12,611 nucleotides of DNA from assembly GCA_040375675.1 (NCBI GenBank), contig JBEIRY010000046.1, positions 1 to 12,611 on the forward strand, written 5' to 3'. A program made the translations under genes and the position numbers. The notes below the pieces were generated by a model. It worked only from the letters and a program-made list of their open reading frames with translations, made no database searches and was not told the origin of the DNA. This DNA is from CAIUSP01 sp040375675 (GTDB taxonomy: Bacteria > Actinomycetota > Thermoleophilia > Solirubrobacterales > 70-9). Of the stretch, positions 1-5,739 are shown piece by piece. Position 1 is the stretch's first letter, and each line of letters starts with the position of its first letter.

Positions 1-481
1 CTTCGGTCACGGCTTCCAGCGTTGCCTGATCCTCGGCGTTGCCGCCAACCATCTCCACCGCTGGTAATCCGGTCCACACGCCGGTCAGTCCTTCGATCGG
101 TCCCGCCTCGACGCCGAGTTCTCCCAGGGTGGCGATCATCGTCTGCTCCAGGTTGCGGACGTAGAGGTGAACATCGTCTCGGTAGTTGCAGAGGTCGATG
201 ATCGGATACGCGACCAGCTGCCCCGGCCCGTGGTAGGTGACTTGACCGCCTCTGTCCACCTCGTGGACCTCGATTCCCTGGCGCTCGTACCACTCGATTC
301 CCATTGGCAGCTCGGTCAGGTCCGCTCGCCTTCCCTTGGTGTAGGTAGGTGGGTGCTCGACCAAGAGCAGCATGTCCTCGGCTCCCACCGCACCTCTCTG
401 CGCGGCGGCACGAGACTGCAACTCCATCCCCTCTCGGTAGGGGATCAGTCCAACTCGCTGGATCGCCACCTGCTCAGTCAT
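1..481 (-). CDS. lipB: Octanoyl-[acyl carrier protein]:protein octanoyltransferase, C-terminus cut by window edge
   Basis: LipB moves the octanoyl chain from acyl carrier protein onto the lipoyl-domain lysine of 2-oxoacid dehydrogenases and the glycine cleavage H protein; LipA then inserts sulfur. The visible 160 residues start at ATG 481. They include an EHPP motif near 42-45 followed by YTKGRRA, and the family signature RGG (77-79) with HGPGQ (84-88), which leave little doubt about the family. The usual length is about 210-240 residues, so roughly the last third, including the catalytic Cys and the conserved Lys, lies outside the window. Odd: after GVW (134-136) the expected Lys-containing KIAxIG strand does not follow within the remaining 24 residues, suggesting an insertion. 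The gene sits 78 bases behind the E2 stop, unlike the 4-base overlaps upstream, with no strong Shine-Dalgarno. Family certain; activity not provable from this part. Confidence 0.93.
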   Translation of the reverse strand, partial: MTEQVAIQRVGLIPYREGMELQSRAAAQRGAVGAEDMLLLVEHPPTYTKGRRADLTELPMGIEWYERQGIEVHEVDRGGQVTYHGPGQLVAYPIIDLCNYRDDVHLYVRNLEQTMIATLGELGVEAGPIEGLTGVWTGLPAVEMVGGNAEDQATLEAVTE

Positions 482-559
482 GGTCTGGAGTCTTCCATCT
501 CGCACCCCGCGCAGCGGCAATACCGTTGCCCAACCGGGTCCTCAGCCTCGCTGCTCGAT

Positions 560-1282
560 TCAGAGAGACGAGGAATCCTCGAGGTGTTCGCGCAAAGCAG
601 CCAGAAACCCCGCCGCATCTGTACCGGTGAGTATTCGGTGGTCGCAAGCGAGGTCGAGTTGGAGGCTGGGGCGCGACGAAACCGATCCGTCAGGTTGCGC
701 AAGGGGTCTCGGTTTGACCGAGGCAACGCCGAGCGTTGCCGCCTGGGGTGGATTGAGTATCGGCGTGTAGCTGTCCACGCCGTGCATTCCGAGGTTCGAG
801 ACGGTGAAGGTGCCGCCTGAGAATTCCGGCGCAGTTAGAGATCCGTCTCGCGCCTTTTTGGCAAGGGATTTCGTTTCGATCGCGATTTCGACAAGCGACT
901 TCTCGTCGGCGTTGAAGACCGTAGGGAAGATCACTGAACTATCGGTGGCAACTGCGAAGGAGGGATTGATCTGCGAGTAGACCTCTATCTGCCCGTCGCG
1001 GTAGGCGCCGTTGACCCGCGGCGCCTCACGTAGTGAGAGGGCAACGGCACGCAGGATCAGGTCGTTCACGGTCGCCTCGATTCCATCTATCGCCTCGAGG
1101 GCTCGGGTCATCTCGATTTCGATGCCCAGATAGAAATGCGGTGCGGTTGCCTTTGATTCGGCCATTCGCCTCGCAAAGGCGGCTTGCTGGCGGTCCAGTT
1201 CGATCTTCTCGACCCCGCCCCTTGCGCTCAGGCCTTCTTCGGCGCTGACGCCGCTGCTGATGTCGGTCGGTTCCTCGTTCAT
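560..1282 (-). CDS. 2-oxoacid dehydrogenase E2 acyltransferase, catalytic domain only
   Basis: This is the chloramphenicol-acetyltransferase-like core of dihydrolipoamide acyltransferases, which pass an acyl group from a lipoyl arm to CoA. Visible hallmarks: RRMAESK followed by PHFYL (38-52), SNLGMHGVD (162-170), ILNPPQAATLGV (175-186) and the catalytic DHR (214-216, His215). The usual DHRxxDG is DHRILTG here: Thr219 replaces the common Asp. Plastid and cyanobacterial E2s also vary at that position (Tyr), so this need not inactivate it. At 240 residues the protein has no N-terminal lipoyl domain and no peripheral subunit-binding domain; only about 23 residues precede the core, and the upstream DNA codes for another protein in another frame, so nothing has been missed. 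The ATG overlaps the preceding stop as ATGA, implying translational coupling. The substrate (pyruvate, 2-oxoglutarate or branched-chain) cannot be told. Confidence 0.93.
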   Translation of the reverse strand: MNEEPTDISSGVSAEEGLSARGGVEKIELDRQQAAFARRMAESKATAPHFYLGIEIEMTRALEAIDGIEATVNDLILRAVALSLREAPRVNGAYRDGQIEVYSQINPSFAVATDSSVIFPTVFNADEKSLVEIAIETKSLAKKARDGSLTAPEFSGGTFTVSNLGMHGVDSYTPILNPPQAATLGVASVKPRPLAQPDGSVSSRPSLQLDLACDHRILTGTDAAGFLAALREHLEDSSSL

Positions 1283-1872
1283 CCGGTTCCAAGGTTGGCA
1301 AGGACTGCCTTCTCGATGCTTTCTTCCCCCTCGAAGACTTCCTCGCCCACGGTCACTGTTGGTGTCAGACGCACACCCAACTCCCGCGCTTGTTCGGTGT
1401 TGTTCTCCAGGCCCTTCGCTATCGCTGGCGATTGGATCCCTTTGCTCACGGCCTTGGGGTGCAACTCGCAGGAGGCAGCCGCTATCAGCACGTTGTCGAT
1501 ATCGGAGAGGCTCCTGCCGGCAGCAAACTGCTGGCGAAAGGCCGCCAGACTCACAGCGATCACGCGACCCGCCTCTGCCGCGTAGAGAACCCCGAGCAGC
1601 GCGACTTCGCTCTCGGTTTCTTCTGGCCAGCCTTCGGGGAATCGAGGCTCAGCCAATCCCAGAGCCGTTGCCCGCTTGACCACCGCTACCCGTACTTCGT
1701 CCAGGGCTGAGGGAGATCTCGTCGGTTGTCCTTCCTCTGCCAATCGCCAACCGGCAATCGGCCGCCATTCGGGCAGTTCAGCTCCCTGATCGGCAAAGGT
1801 ACGTGAGATCCGCTCTGCGGCGATCCACGACCATGGGCAGTTCAAGTCGTAGTGGAAGAGCGGCCTGGTCAA
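1279..1872 (-). CDS. DsbA-family thioredoxin-fold protein with single active-site cysteine
   Basis: A 197-residue cytosolic protein (no signal peptide or membrane segment). Near the N-terminus it has FHYDLNCPWSW (6-16), matching the DsbA/FrnE/HCCA-isomerase start, with Cys12 in a CPWS motif: the second redox Cys of CPxC is Ser. The cis-proline segment RLTPTVTVG (168-176, Pro171) lies in its normal place near the C-terminus, with the long helical insert typical of DsbA between. A monothiol site suggests thiol-adduct, glutathione-transferase-kappa-like or HCCA-isomerase-like chemistry rather than disulfide formation, but the substrate is unknown. The start codon is TTG at 1872, overlapping the lpd stop as TTGA, and the stop overlaps the E2 start as ATGA, so the protein is tightly coupled to lipoamide dehydrogenase and an acyltransferase. 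A link to lipoyl or low-molecular-weight thiol redox is my inference. Confidence 0.85.
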   Translation of the reverse strand: MTRPLFHYDLNCPWSWIAAERISRTFADQGAELPEWRPIAGWRLAEEGQPTRSPSALDEVRVAVVKRATALGLAEPRFPEGWPEETESEVALLGVLYAAEAGRVIAVSLAAFRQQFAAGRSLSDIDNVLIAAASCELHPKAVSKGIQSPAIAKGLENNTEQARELGVRLTPTVTVGEEVFEGEESIEKAVLANLGTG

Positions 1873-3236
1873 GCGTGAGTAGCCCAGCCCTCGACTGCCC
1901 GTGCCGCGTCCAGCACGGCCTCGGACACAGTCGGGTGAGGGTGGATGATGCGCGCGAGTTCGGGATAGCCGCCCTCGAGAGCCATCGTGTTGACGACCTC
2001 GGAGATCATGTCGCAGGCGCTGTTGCCCACTATGTGGGCGCCGAGGATCTCCCCGAACTCGGCCTCACCGACGATCTTGACCATTCCGGCCCGGTCGTCG
2101 TAGACAACCGAGGCGCCAGTGCCTCCGATCTTGAACTTGCCGACCTTTACCTCGTAGCCCTCGGACTTTGCCTGCTCCTCGGTCATCCCAACGCTCGCTA
2201 CCTGCGGGTGGCAGAAGGTGGCGCGAGGGATCAGGTTGGGATCGACGGCGTGAGCATCCATCCCGGCGATCGCCTCCGCTGCGACGACTCCTTCTTCTGA
2301 TGCTTTGTGTGCCAGTGCAGGTCCAGCGACCAGATCGCCGATCGCGTAGATCCCTTCGGCTGAGGTCCGCATTGCGTCATCCACCGGAACTTTTCCGCTC
2401 TCGTCGAGCTCGAGCCCAACCGCGTCCAGACCGAGCTCATCCACATCCGGTCGGCGGCCACCAGCGATAGCGAGAAAGTCAGCCTTGATCTCGTCGTCTC
2501 CGACCTTCACCTTGACCGCGGTTTTCTGCTCGGTAACCCCTTCTACCTTCGAGCCCATTCGCAGATCCACACCGTCTTCGCTGAATTGGCGCTCGACTAC
2601 GCGCGACATCTCAGGCTCTTCGGTCGGGAGAACCCGGTCGAGCATCTCTACCAGGGTCACCTTGGTCCCCATGCGGGAGTAGGCGGAGGCGATTTCGGCG
2701 CCGGAGGCACCGGCACCGGCAACCACGATCGACTTCGGTTGCTTTTCGGCTGACCAAGCGCCCCATGTATCGACCACGCGCTCAGAGAATTCGATGCCTG
2801 GCAGGGCCATCGGCACCGAACCGGTGGCGAGGATTATCGACTTGCCCTCGTGTGTCTCACCGTCCACTTCCACCTTGCCGTCTCCGGCCAGCTTCGCAGC
2901 ACCGTGGATGAACTCGACCTTGTTCTTCTTCCACAGCATCTCGACGCCACCCTCGAGGGTCTTGGAAACCTCCGCACGGCGCGCCTGAACCTTTGGCCAC
3001 TCGATGCCCACACCGGTTGCCTTGATTCCCAGGTCGCTGCCGTGCCGGTTGACCTCGTCGTAGACCTCGGCGGTGTGCAGGACGGTCTTCGCGGGAATGC
3101 AGGCGTAGTTGAGGCATCTGCCGCCGGCTTTGTCGCTGTCGATCACCGCGACCTTCTGGCCCAGCTGGGCGGCACGGATTGCAGCCACGTAGCCTCCCGG
3201 GCCGCCACCGATCACGATCGTGTCGAAACTCGTCAT
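1869..3236 (-). CDS. lpdA: Dihydrolipoyl dehydrogenase (E3)
   Basis: A flavoprotein disulfide reductase that reoxidises dihydrolipoyl groups of 2-oxoacid dehydrogenase complexes or the glycine cleavage system, passing electrons through FAD to NAD+. The 455-residue length is normal for a stand-alone E3. Visible features: FAD Rossmann motif GGGPGG (10-15), redox pair in GGRCLNYACIPAK (Cys41, Cys46), second nucleotide-binding motif GAGASGAE in the middle, the second FAD segment around YAIGDLVAGPALAHKA, and the interface dyad in HPHPTVSE (His434, Glu439). ATG 3236 is preferred over GTG 3254 because the protein then begins MTSFDTIVIGGG and an AGGGT lies about 8 bases upstream. That same stretch reads TAGGGT (3250-3245), a possible -10 box giving an almost leaderless message. 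It heads the lpd, DsbA-like, E2, lipB run. Homologous mercuric or glutathione reductases are unlikely given the E2 and lipB neighbours. Confidence 0.96.
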   Translation of the reverse strand: MTSFDTIVIGGGPGGYVAAIRAAQLGQKVAVIDSDKAGGRCLNYACIPAKTVLHTAEVYDEVNRHGSDLGIKATGVGIEWPKVQARRAEVSKTLEGGVEMLWKKNKVEFIHGAAKLAGDGKVEVDGETHEGKSIILATGSVPMALPGIEFSERVVDTWGAWSAEKQPKSIVVAGAGASGAEIASAYSRMGTKVTLVEMLDRVLPTEEPEMSRVVERQFSEDGVDLRMGSKVEGVTEQKTAVKVKVGDDEIKADFLAIAGGRRPDVDELGLDAVGLELDESGKVPVDDAMRTSAEGIYAIGDLVAGPALAHKASEEGVVAAEAIAGMDAHAVDPNLIPRATFCHPQVASVGMTEEQAKSEGYEVKVGKFKIGGTGASVVYDDRAGMVKIVGEAEFGEILGAHIVGNSACDMISEVVNTMALEGGYPELARIIHPHPTVSEAVLDAARAVEGWATHA

Positions 3237-3276
3237 CGCTTTTGACCCTAGCACCGGCCGCGCAGGCGTCGTGGCT

Positions 3277-3729
3277 TCAATCCTGCGGTTTGTCGGCCTC
3301 GTCCTGGGAGCGACGAACCGGCATCTGGATTCGCGCCATCCCCTTGACCATGAACCAGAAGAGCGTTCCGGCGGCCAGGAATACGACGAGGTTGCCGATT
3401 ACCTGAGTCGCGGAGTTGGCGATCACCAGCCCCATCGCAGTCGCGAGCATCAGCAGCAGCAGCACCGTCTGGAATCCGAGTACCGCCCAGTATCTGGCTC
3501 GCCACATTCCGTAGGCCATCACGCCGGTGAGAACGCTCGGCCCCAGGATCTGAAGGAAGGGCGGCTTGCTGCCATCGACCTTACCTCCGGCCAGCCAGGC
3601 GATCACGATCGAGGCGCAGACGAGGGTCGAGATGACTGCTCCGATGGTCACGATCAGAGGCCTTTGTCCTTCAGCGAGCGGCTCGAGCGACTCGCGAACC
3701 GCCTTGTTCTTCTCCTCGGATCTGCTCAT
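3277..3729 (-). CDS. Small four-helix membrane protein, function unknown
   Basis: A 150-residue protein I do not recognise. It has a charged N-terminus (MSRSEEKNKAVRESLEPLAEG), then four hydrophobic spans at about 24-47, 58-76, 80-105 and 109-129, and a charged C-terminal tail with acidic residues (141-150). There is no signal peptide and no catalytic motif. Both ends are probably cytosolic, given an even number of helices and basic residues after the last one. Its ATG overlaps the thiE stop as ATGA, so it is translated with thiE, and its stop lies 40 bases before lpd. The coding call rests on that coupling and on the clean helix pattern. The position invites the idea of a transporter partner or thiamine-related membrane protein, but nothing in the sequence shows that. 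Confidence 0.8.
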   Translation of the reverse strand: MSRSEEKNKAVRESLEPLAEGQRPLIVTIGAVISTLVCASIVIAWLAGGKVDGSKPPFLQILGPSVLTGVMAYGMWRARYWAVLGFQTVLLLLMLATAMGLVIANSATQVIGNLVVFLAAGTLFWFMVKGMARIQMPVRRSQDEADKPQD

Positions 3730-4391
3730 CTGTCAAGTATTGCCTGCTTCAACTCGGTTGCAGCAGCGCGCGGGTCTCGAGCACCGGCGATTGCGCGCAC
3801 CACGCATACCCTGCCGGCTCCGCGATCGAGCACCTGAGCGATGTTTCCCCGGTCGATCCCGCCAATTGCAAACCAGGGGCGCTCTCCCGCTCGACTCGCC
3901 GCGAGCTCCACATATTCGAGTCCTGCCGCCGGTCGGCCCTGTTTGGTTGGCGTCTCCCAGACAGGCCCGACGCTGAAGTAGTCGATCTCCTCGTTGGCGA
4001 TCGCCAACTCCATCTGCTCTGGCCGGTGGGTGGAGAGTCCGACGATCTTCTCTTGACCGATTACCGCGCGTGCTTCTGCGCTGGCGCGATCATCTTGGCC
4101 TACGTGAACTCCATCCGCTCCCACCTCGACCGCGAGGTCGGGATCGTCGTTCAGCACGAAGAGCGCACCGCTTTGGTCGGCAACCTTGCGAAACACCTCG
4201 GCTGAGCGAATGATCTCGTCGCGGCCGAGATTCTTCTCGCGCAACTGGATCACGTCGACCCCGCCTGCCACCGCTTGCGCAAGGAGCGTCTCCAGCGCCC
4301 TCGGCTCGTCTGCTCCACAGCACAGGTATAGACGCGACTCGAGCAATCGGGTTCGAGGCGTGATCGCACTGGCGTGGTAGCTCTCAGACAT
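3726..4391 (-). CDS. thiE: Thiamine-phosphate synthase
   Basis: ThiE condenses HMP pyrophosphate with thiazole phosphate to give thiamine phosphate, the last shared step of thiamine synthesis. The 221-residue TIM barrel shows the family motifs in order: VIQLREKN (47-54) for diphosphate binding, LNDDPDLAVEVGADGVHVGQDD (80-101) with the metal-binding aspartates, GPVWETPTK (142-150) binding the thiazole substrate, FAIGGI (174-179) and VVRAI (197-201). It has an N-terminal tail of about 18 residues before the first strand (LYLCC). The ATG at 4391 is preceded by no ribosome site but by TAGGCT exactly 6 bases upstream, the arrangement of a leaderless message. It is divergent from the RDD gene and separate from the riboswitch-controlled thiO-thiSG unit, and it overlaps the following membrane protein gene. 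The related regulator-like TenI is less likely because the substrate-contact motifs are intact. Confidence 0.96.
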   Translation of the reverse strand: MSESYHASAITPRTRLLESRLYLCCGADEPRALETLLAQAVAGGVDVIQLREKNLGRDEIIRSAEVFRKVADQSGALFVLNDDPDLAVEVGADGVHVGQDDRASAEARAVIGQEKIVGLSTHRPEQMELAIANEEIDYFSVGPVWETPTKQGRPAAGLEYVELAASRAGERPWFAIGGIDRGNIAQVLDRGAGRVCVVRAIAGARDPRAAATELKQAILDR

Positions 4392-4403
4392 TCGACCAGC
4401 CTA
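4392..4403 (-). promoter_or_regulatory. Candidate leaderless promoter -10 for thiE
   Basis: Read on the minus strand, TAGGCT occupies 4403-4398, then GGTCGA, then the thiE ATG at 4391. Six bases between a TANNNT box and the start codon would put the first transcribed base on the A of ATG. There is no Shine-Dalgarno and I see no clear -35 hexamer. TANNNT -10 boxes and leaderless mRNAs are well known in actinobacteria. Start mapping was not available, so this is inference from spacing. Confidence 0.5.
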
Positions 4404-4428
4404 GAGCGCACCCACCCCGTGAGGCCCC

Positions 4429-4440
4429 TACATTTCATCT
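4429..4440 (+). promoter_or_regulatory. Candidate leaderless promoter -10 for the RDD gene
   Basis: TACATT at 4429-4434 is followed by TCATCT and then the GTG start at 4441, the same 6-base spacing as on the opposite strand for thiE. No ribosome binding site precedes the GTG: the only purine-rich run, GTGAGG, is 17 bases upstream. No good -35 box is visible. The two -10 boxes lie back to back, 25 bases apart, inside a 49-base spacer. Confidence 0.5.
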
Positions 4441-5604
4441 GTGGAGCAGGAGAGTCGATCCAAGCCCGTCTCCCCACCTGATCGGGTGGGCCAGAGCGCC
4501 GACCCGAGCCTCCTGCCTGCGGTTCGTCAACCTGAGCATGCTGCTGAGGGCCTCCTCTCCCTGCCGGCAAGGGCGGTAGGTGCTGCTGCTCGAGCGGGCT
4601 TGAGGGCCACCGGTGGTATCGCCCGCGCGCTAGGCGTCGACAGTGCGGTCAGGTCGGTTCTCGATCAGACGATCACCGGCCCAGTCGCGGCACAGGTGAC
4701 CCGTCAGTTGATCGAGCAGGGGGTGATCGAGCGGGTAACACAGGAATTGATTGCCGGAGGAGTACCTCAGAAGGTGGTGGATCAGGTGCTTGCAAGTCAG
4801 GTGCCCGAGGATGTACTCGACCGCGTTTTGAGCCGTGAAGTGACGATGCGGCTCACCGAGCGGATTCTCGCCGAGCCGGGAATAGTCCCGGCAGCCAACG
4901 AGGTCCTCGAGAGTCAGGCCGTGGACGACCTCTCCGAGACCGTTCTCGAAAGCGACGAGTTGGCAGCAGTGATCACCAAGATCGCCAACTCCGATGAGGT
5001 TCGCGAGGCAATCGCGCAACAGAGTTTTGGCCTGCTTACCGAACTCGGCGCCCAGATCTCTATTCAGACGCGCAAGCTGGATACTTGGGTTGAGCGCGTT
5101 CCCCGCAAGCTGGCTCGCAAGGCGCCACGAACCGGACCGGTGCCGGAGGCAGGACTAGTCAGCCGTACGGTTGCCTTCGCGATCGACTACGGAGTAGTCA
5201 CCGTCGTTCTCTTGGTCATCTCTGCCGTGGTGAATCTGATCGCCGGTTTCTTCACCAACCAGCCCCCGGGGATCCTCGCTCTGTTGGCTGGTGTGGCGGC
5301 CTTTGGGGCAGTAGGAGTGGTCTATCTCGTGGCCTTCTGGACCCTCGACAGACAAACCCCGGGTATGCGTTTCATGCGTTTGAAGATCGAACCGGTCGTT
5401 GAAGACGATGTCAGCTTCTGGGATGCGCTGCGCAGGCTGCTCGGGTTTGTCGCATCGTTCGTGTTCCTGATCGGCTACCTGATGATTCTCTTCAGCGATC
5501 GACGGCGTGGGTTGCTCGACCGTGTCGCCGACACCGTGGTGATCTATGTCCCCGACCGTATCCCTGAGCGGTTTAGGATGTCTGAAGAGCAACGGGAGTC
5601 CTGA
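4441..5604 (+). CDS. RDD-domain membrane protein with N-terminal 13-residue repeat array
   Basis: A 387-residue protein in three parts. Residues 1-69 are Pro/Ala/Arg-rich and probably flexible. Residues 70-186 are nine gap-free 13-residue units with hydrophobic residues at unit positions 4, 8 and 9 (see separate repeat entry). Residues 187-235 are helical and then basic (KLARKAPR). From about 238 an RDD domain begins (LVSRTVAFAIDYG, with Arg242 and Asp249), with hydrophobic spans near 246-270, 277-300 and 335-352, plus DRQTPGMRFMRLKI (303-316) and SDRRRGLLDRVADTVVIYV (352-370), the conserved end of RDD proteins. RDD proteins are poorly understood integral membrane proteins, some linked to Na+/H+ exchange; no transport role can be read here. 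It starts at GTG 4441 with a leaderless-type promoter. Its last codons also form the 5' strand of the TPP riboswitch. Confidence 0.88.
   Translation: MEQESRSKPVSPPDRVGQSADPSLLPAVRQPEHAAEGLLSLPARAVGAAARAGLRATGGIARALGVDSAVRSVLDQTITGPVAAQVTRQLIEQGVIERVTQELIAGGVPQKVVDQVLASQVPEDVLDRVLSREVTMRLTERILAEPGIVPAANEVLESQAVDDLSETVLESDELAAVITKIANSDEVREAIAQQSFGLLTELGAQISIQTRKLDTWVERVPRKLARKAPRTGPVPEAGLVSRTVAFAIDYGVVTVVLLVISAVVNLIAGFFTNQPPGILALLAGVAAFGAVGVVYLVAFWTLDRQTPGMRFMRLKIEPVVEDDVSFWDALRRLLGFVASFVFLIGYLMILFSDRRRGLLDRVADTVVIYVPDRIPERFRMSEEQRES
4648..4998 (+). repeat. Nine tandem 39-base units coding 13-residue repeats in the RDD protein
   Basis: Residues 70-186 divide into nine consecutive 13-residue units with no insertion or deletion, starting at residues 70, 83, 96, 109, 122, 135, 148, 161 and 174. 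Examples are PQKVVDQVLASQV (109-121), PEDVLDRVLSREV (122-134), IVPAANEVLESQA (148-160) and VDDLSETVLESDE (161-173). The consensus is roughly xxx[VL]x[DE]x[VI]LxSxx: a hydrophobic residue at unit position 4, another at 8, and Leu or Ile at 9. Prolines cluster at unit boundaries, which suggests short helices joined by turns. The first unit is the weakest (Thr at position 8). DNA identity between units is low, so the array is old and kept at protein level. Confidence 0.8.
5574..5579 (+). promoter_or_regulatory. Candidate -10 box for the riboswitch-thiO transcript
   Basis: TAGGAT lies inside the last codons of the RDD gene. A start about 7 bases downstream would fall at 5586, directly at the beginning of the predicted P1 strand of the riboswitch. 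A partial -35 match (GAC core in CCGACC, 5552-5557) is 16 bases upstream. Read-through from the RDD gene is the alternative. Confidence 0.35.
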
Positions 5605-5712
5605 AAACCGTCGAAGCAGGTCGTAAGGCGGAGGACTGAGAGGGTGGGAGGTCAAATCCACCGACCGAAGGAACCTGATTCCGGGTAATTCCGGCGAAGG
5701 GAGTGTCTCGGC
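5585..5712 (+). ncRNA. TPP riboswitch (THI element)
   Basis: The two diagnostic elements are present. One is CTGAGA at 5636-5641. The other is AACCTGATTCCGGGTAAT from 5672, continuing TCCGGCGAAGGGA to 5702, which matches the pyrophosphate-binding half of the TPP aptamer. The usual GGGGUGCC 5' element is CGGGAGTCC at 5593-5601: GTCC (5598-5601) pairs with GGAC (5633-5636) as P3, and CGG (5593-5595) can pair with CCG (5665-5667) as P2. GGTGG/CCACC (5643-5647 with 5658-5662) forms the optional P3a stem. P1 looks weak: GAG 5587-5589 with CTC 5707-5709, plus CA/TG-type pairs. The P3 loop is unusually long, about 31 bases. The 5' strand overlaps the final codons and stop of the RDD gene. It should turn down thiO-thiSG when TPP is plentiful; the expression platform is probably the hairpin before thiO. 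Confidence 0.93.
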
Positions 5713-5718
5713 GGCCCG

Positions 5719-5734
5719 TTGCTCTATCGAGCAA
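5719..5734 (+). promoter_or_regulatory. Hairpin just before thiO, likely riboswitch expression platform
   Basis: TTGCTC-TATC-GAGCAA is a perfect 6-base-pair stem with a 4-base loop ending 5 bases before the thiO ATG at 5740. It is followed by AAACC, not by a T-run, so it is not an intrinsic terminator. A competing helix is possible between CTCG (5707-5710, next to P1) and CGAG (5728-5731), which would link aptamer folding to this stem. There is no obvious Shine-Dalgarno between stem and start, so how initiation is gated is unclear. Confidence 0.5.
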
Positions 5735-5739
5735 AACCA

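Noticed and set aside
516..530. GGCAA/TTGCC stem between E2 and lipB as a terminator
   Set aside because: Five base pairs and no T-run on either strand; too weak to call.
167..820. Plus-strand open frame of 217 codons
   Set aside because: It lies opposite lipB and E2, spans their junction, has no recognisable motif, and both minus-strand genes are certain.
3237..3254. GTG at 3254 as the lpd start, adding six residues
   Set aside because: No ribosome site precedes it and the extra residues are not typical. ATG 3236 starts three residues before the first conserved strand.
3220..3837. Plus-strand open frame of about 205 codons, rich in His, Arg and Gln
   Set aside because: It runs antisense to the lpd start, the membrane protein and the thiE end. 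Its composition is that of a GC-rich shadow frame.
5616..5667. Alternative riboswitch fold using GGTCG (5619-5623) with CGACC (5662-5666) as P2
   Set aside because: It leaves only a very weak P3 and no match to the conserved GGGGUGCC element. The fold starting at 5593 gives the GTCC/GGAC P3 stem next to CTGAGA, as expected.
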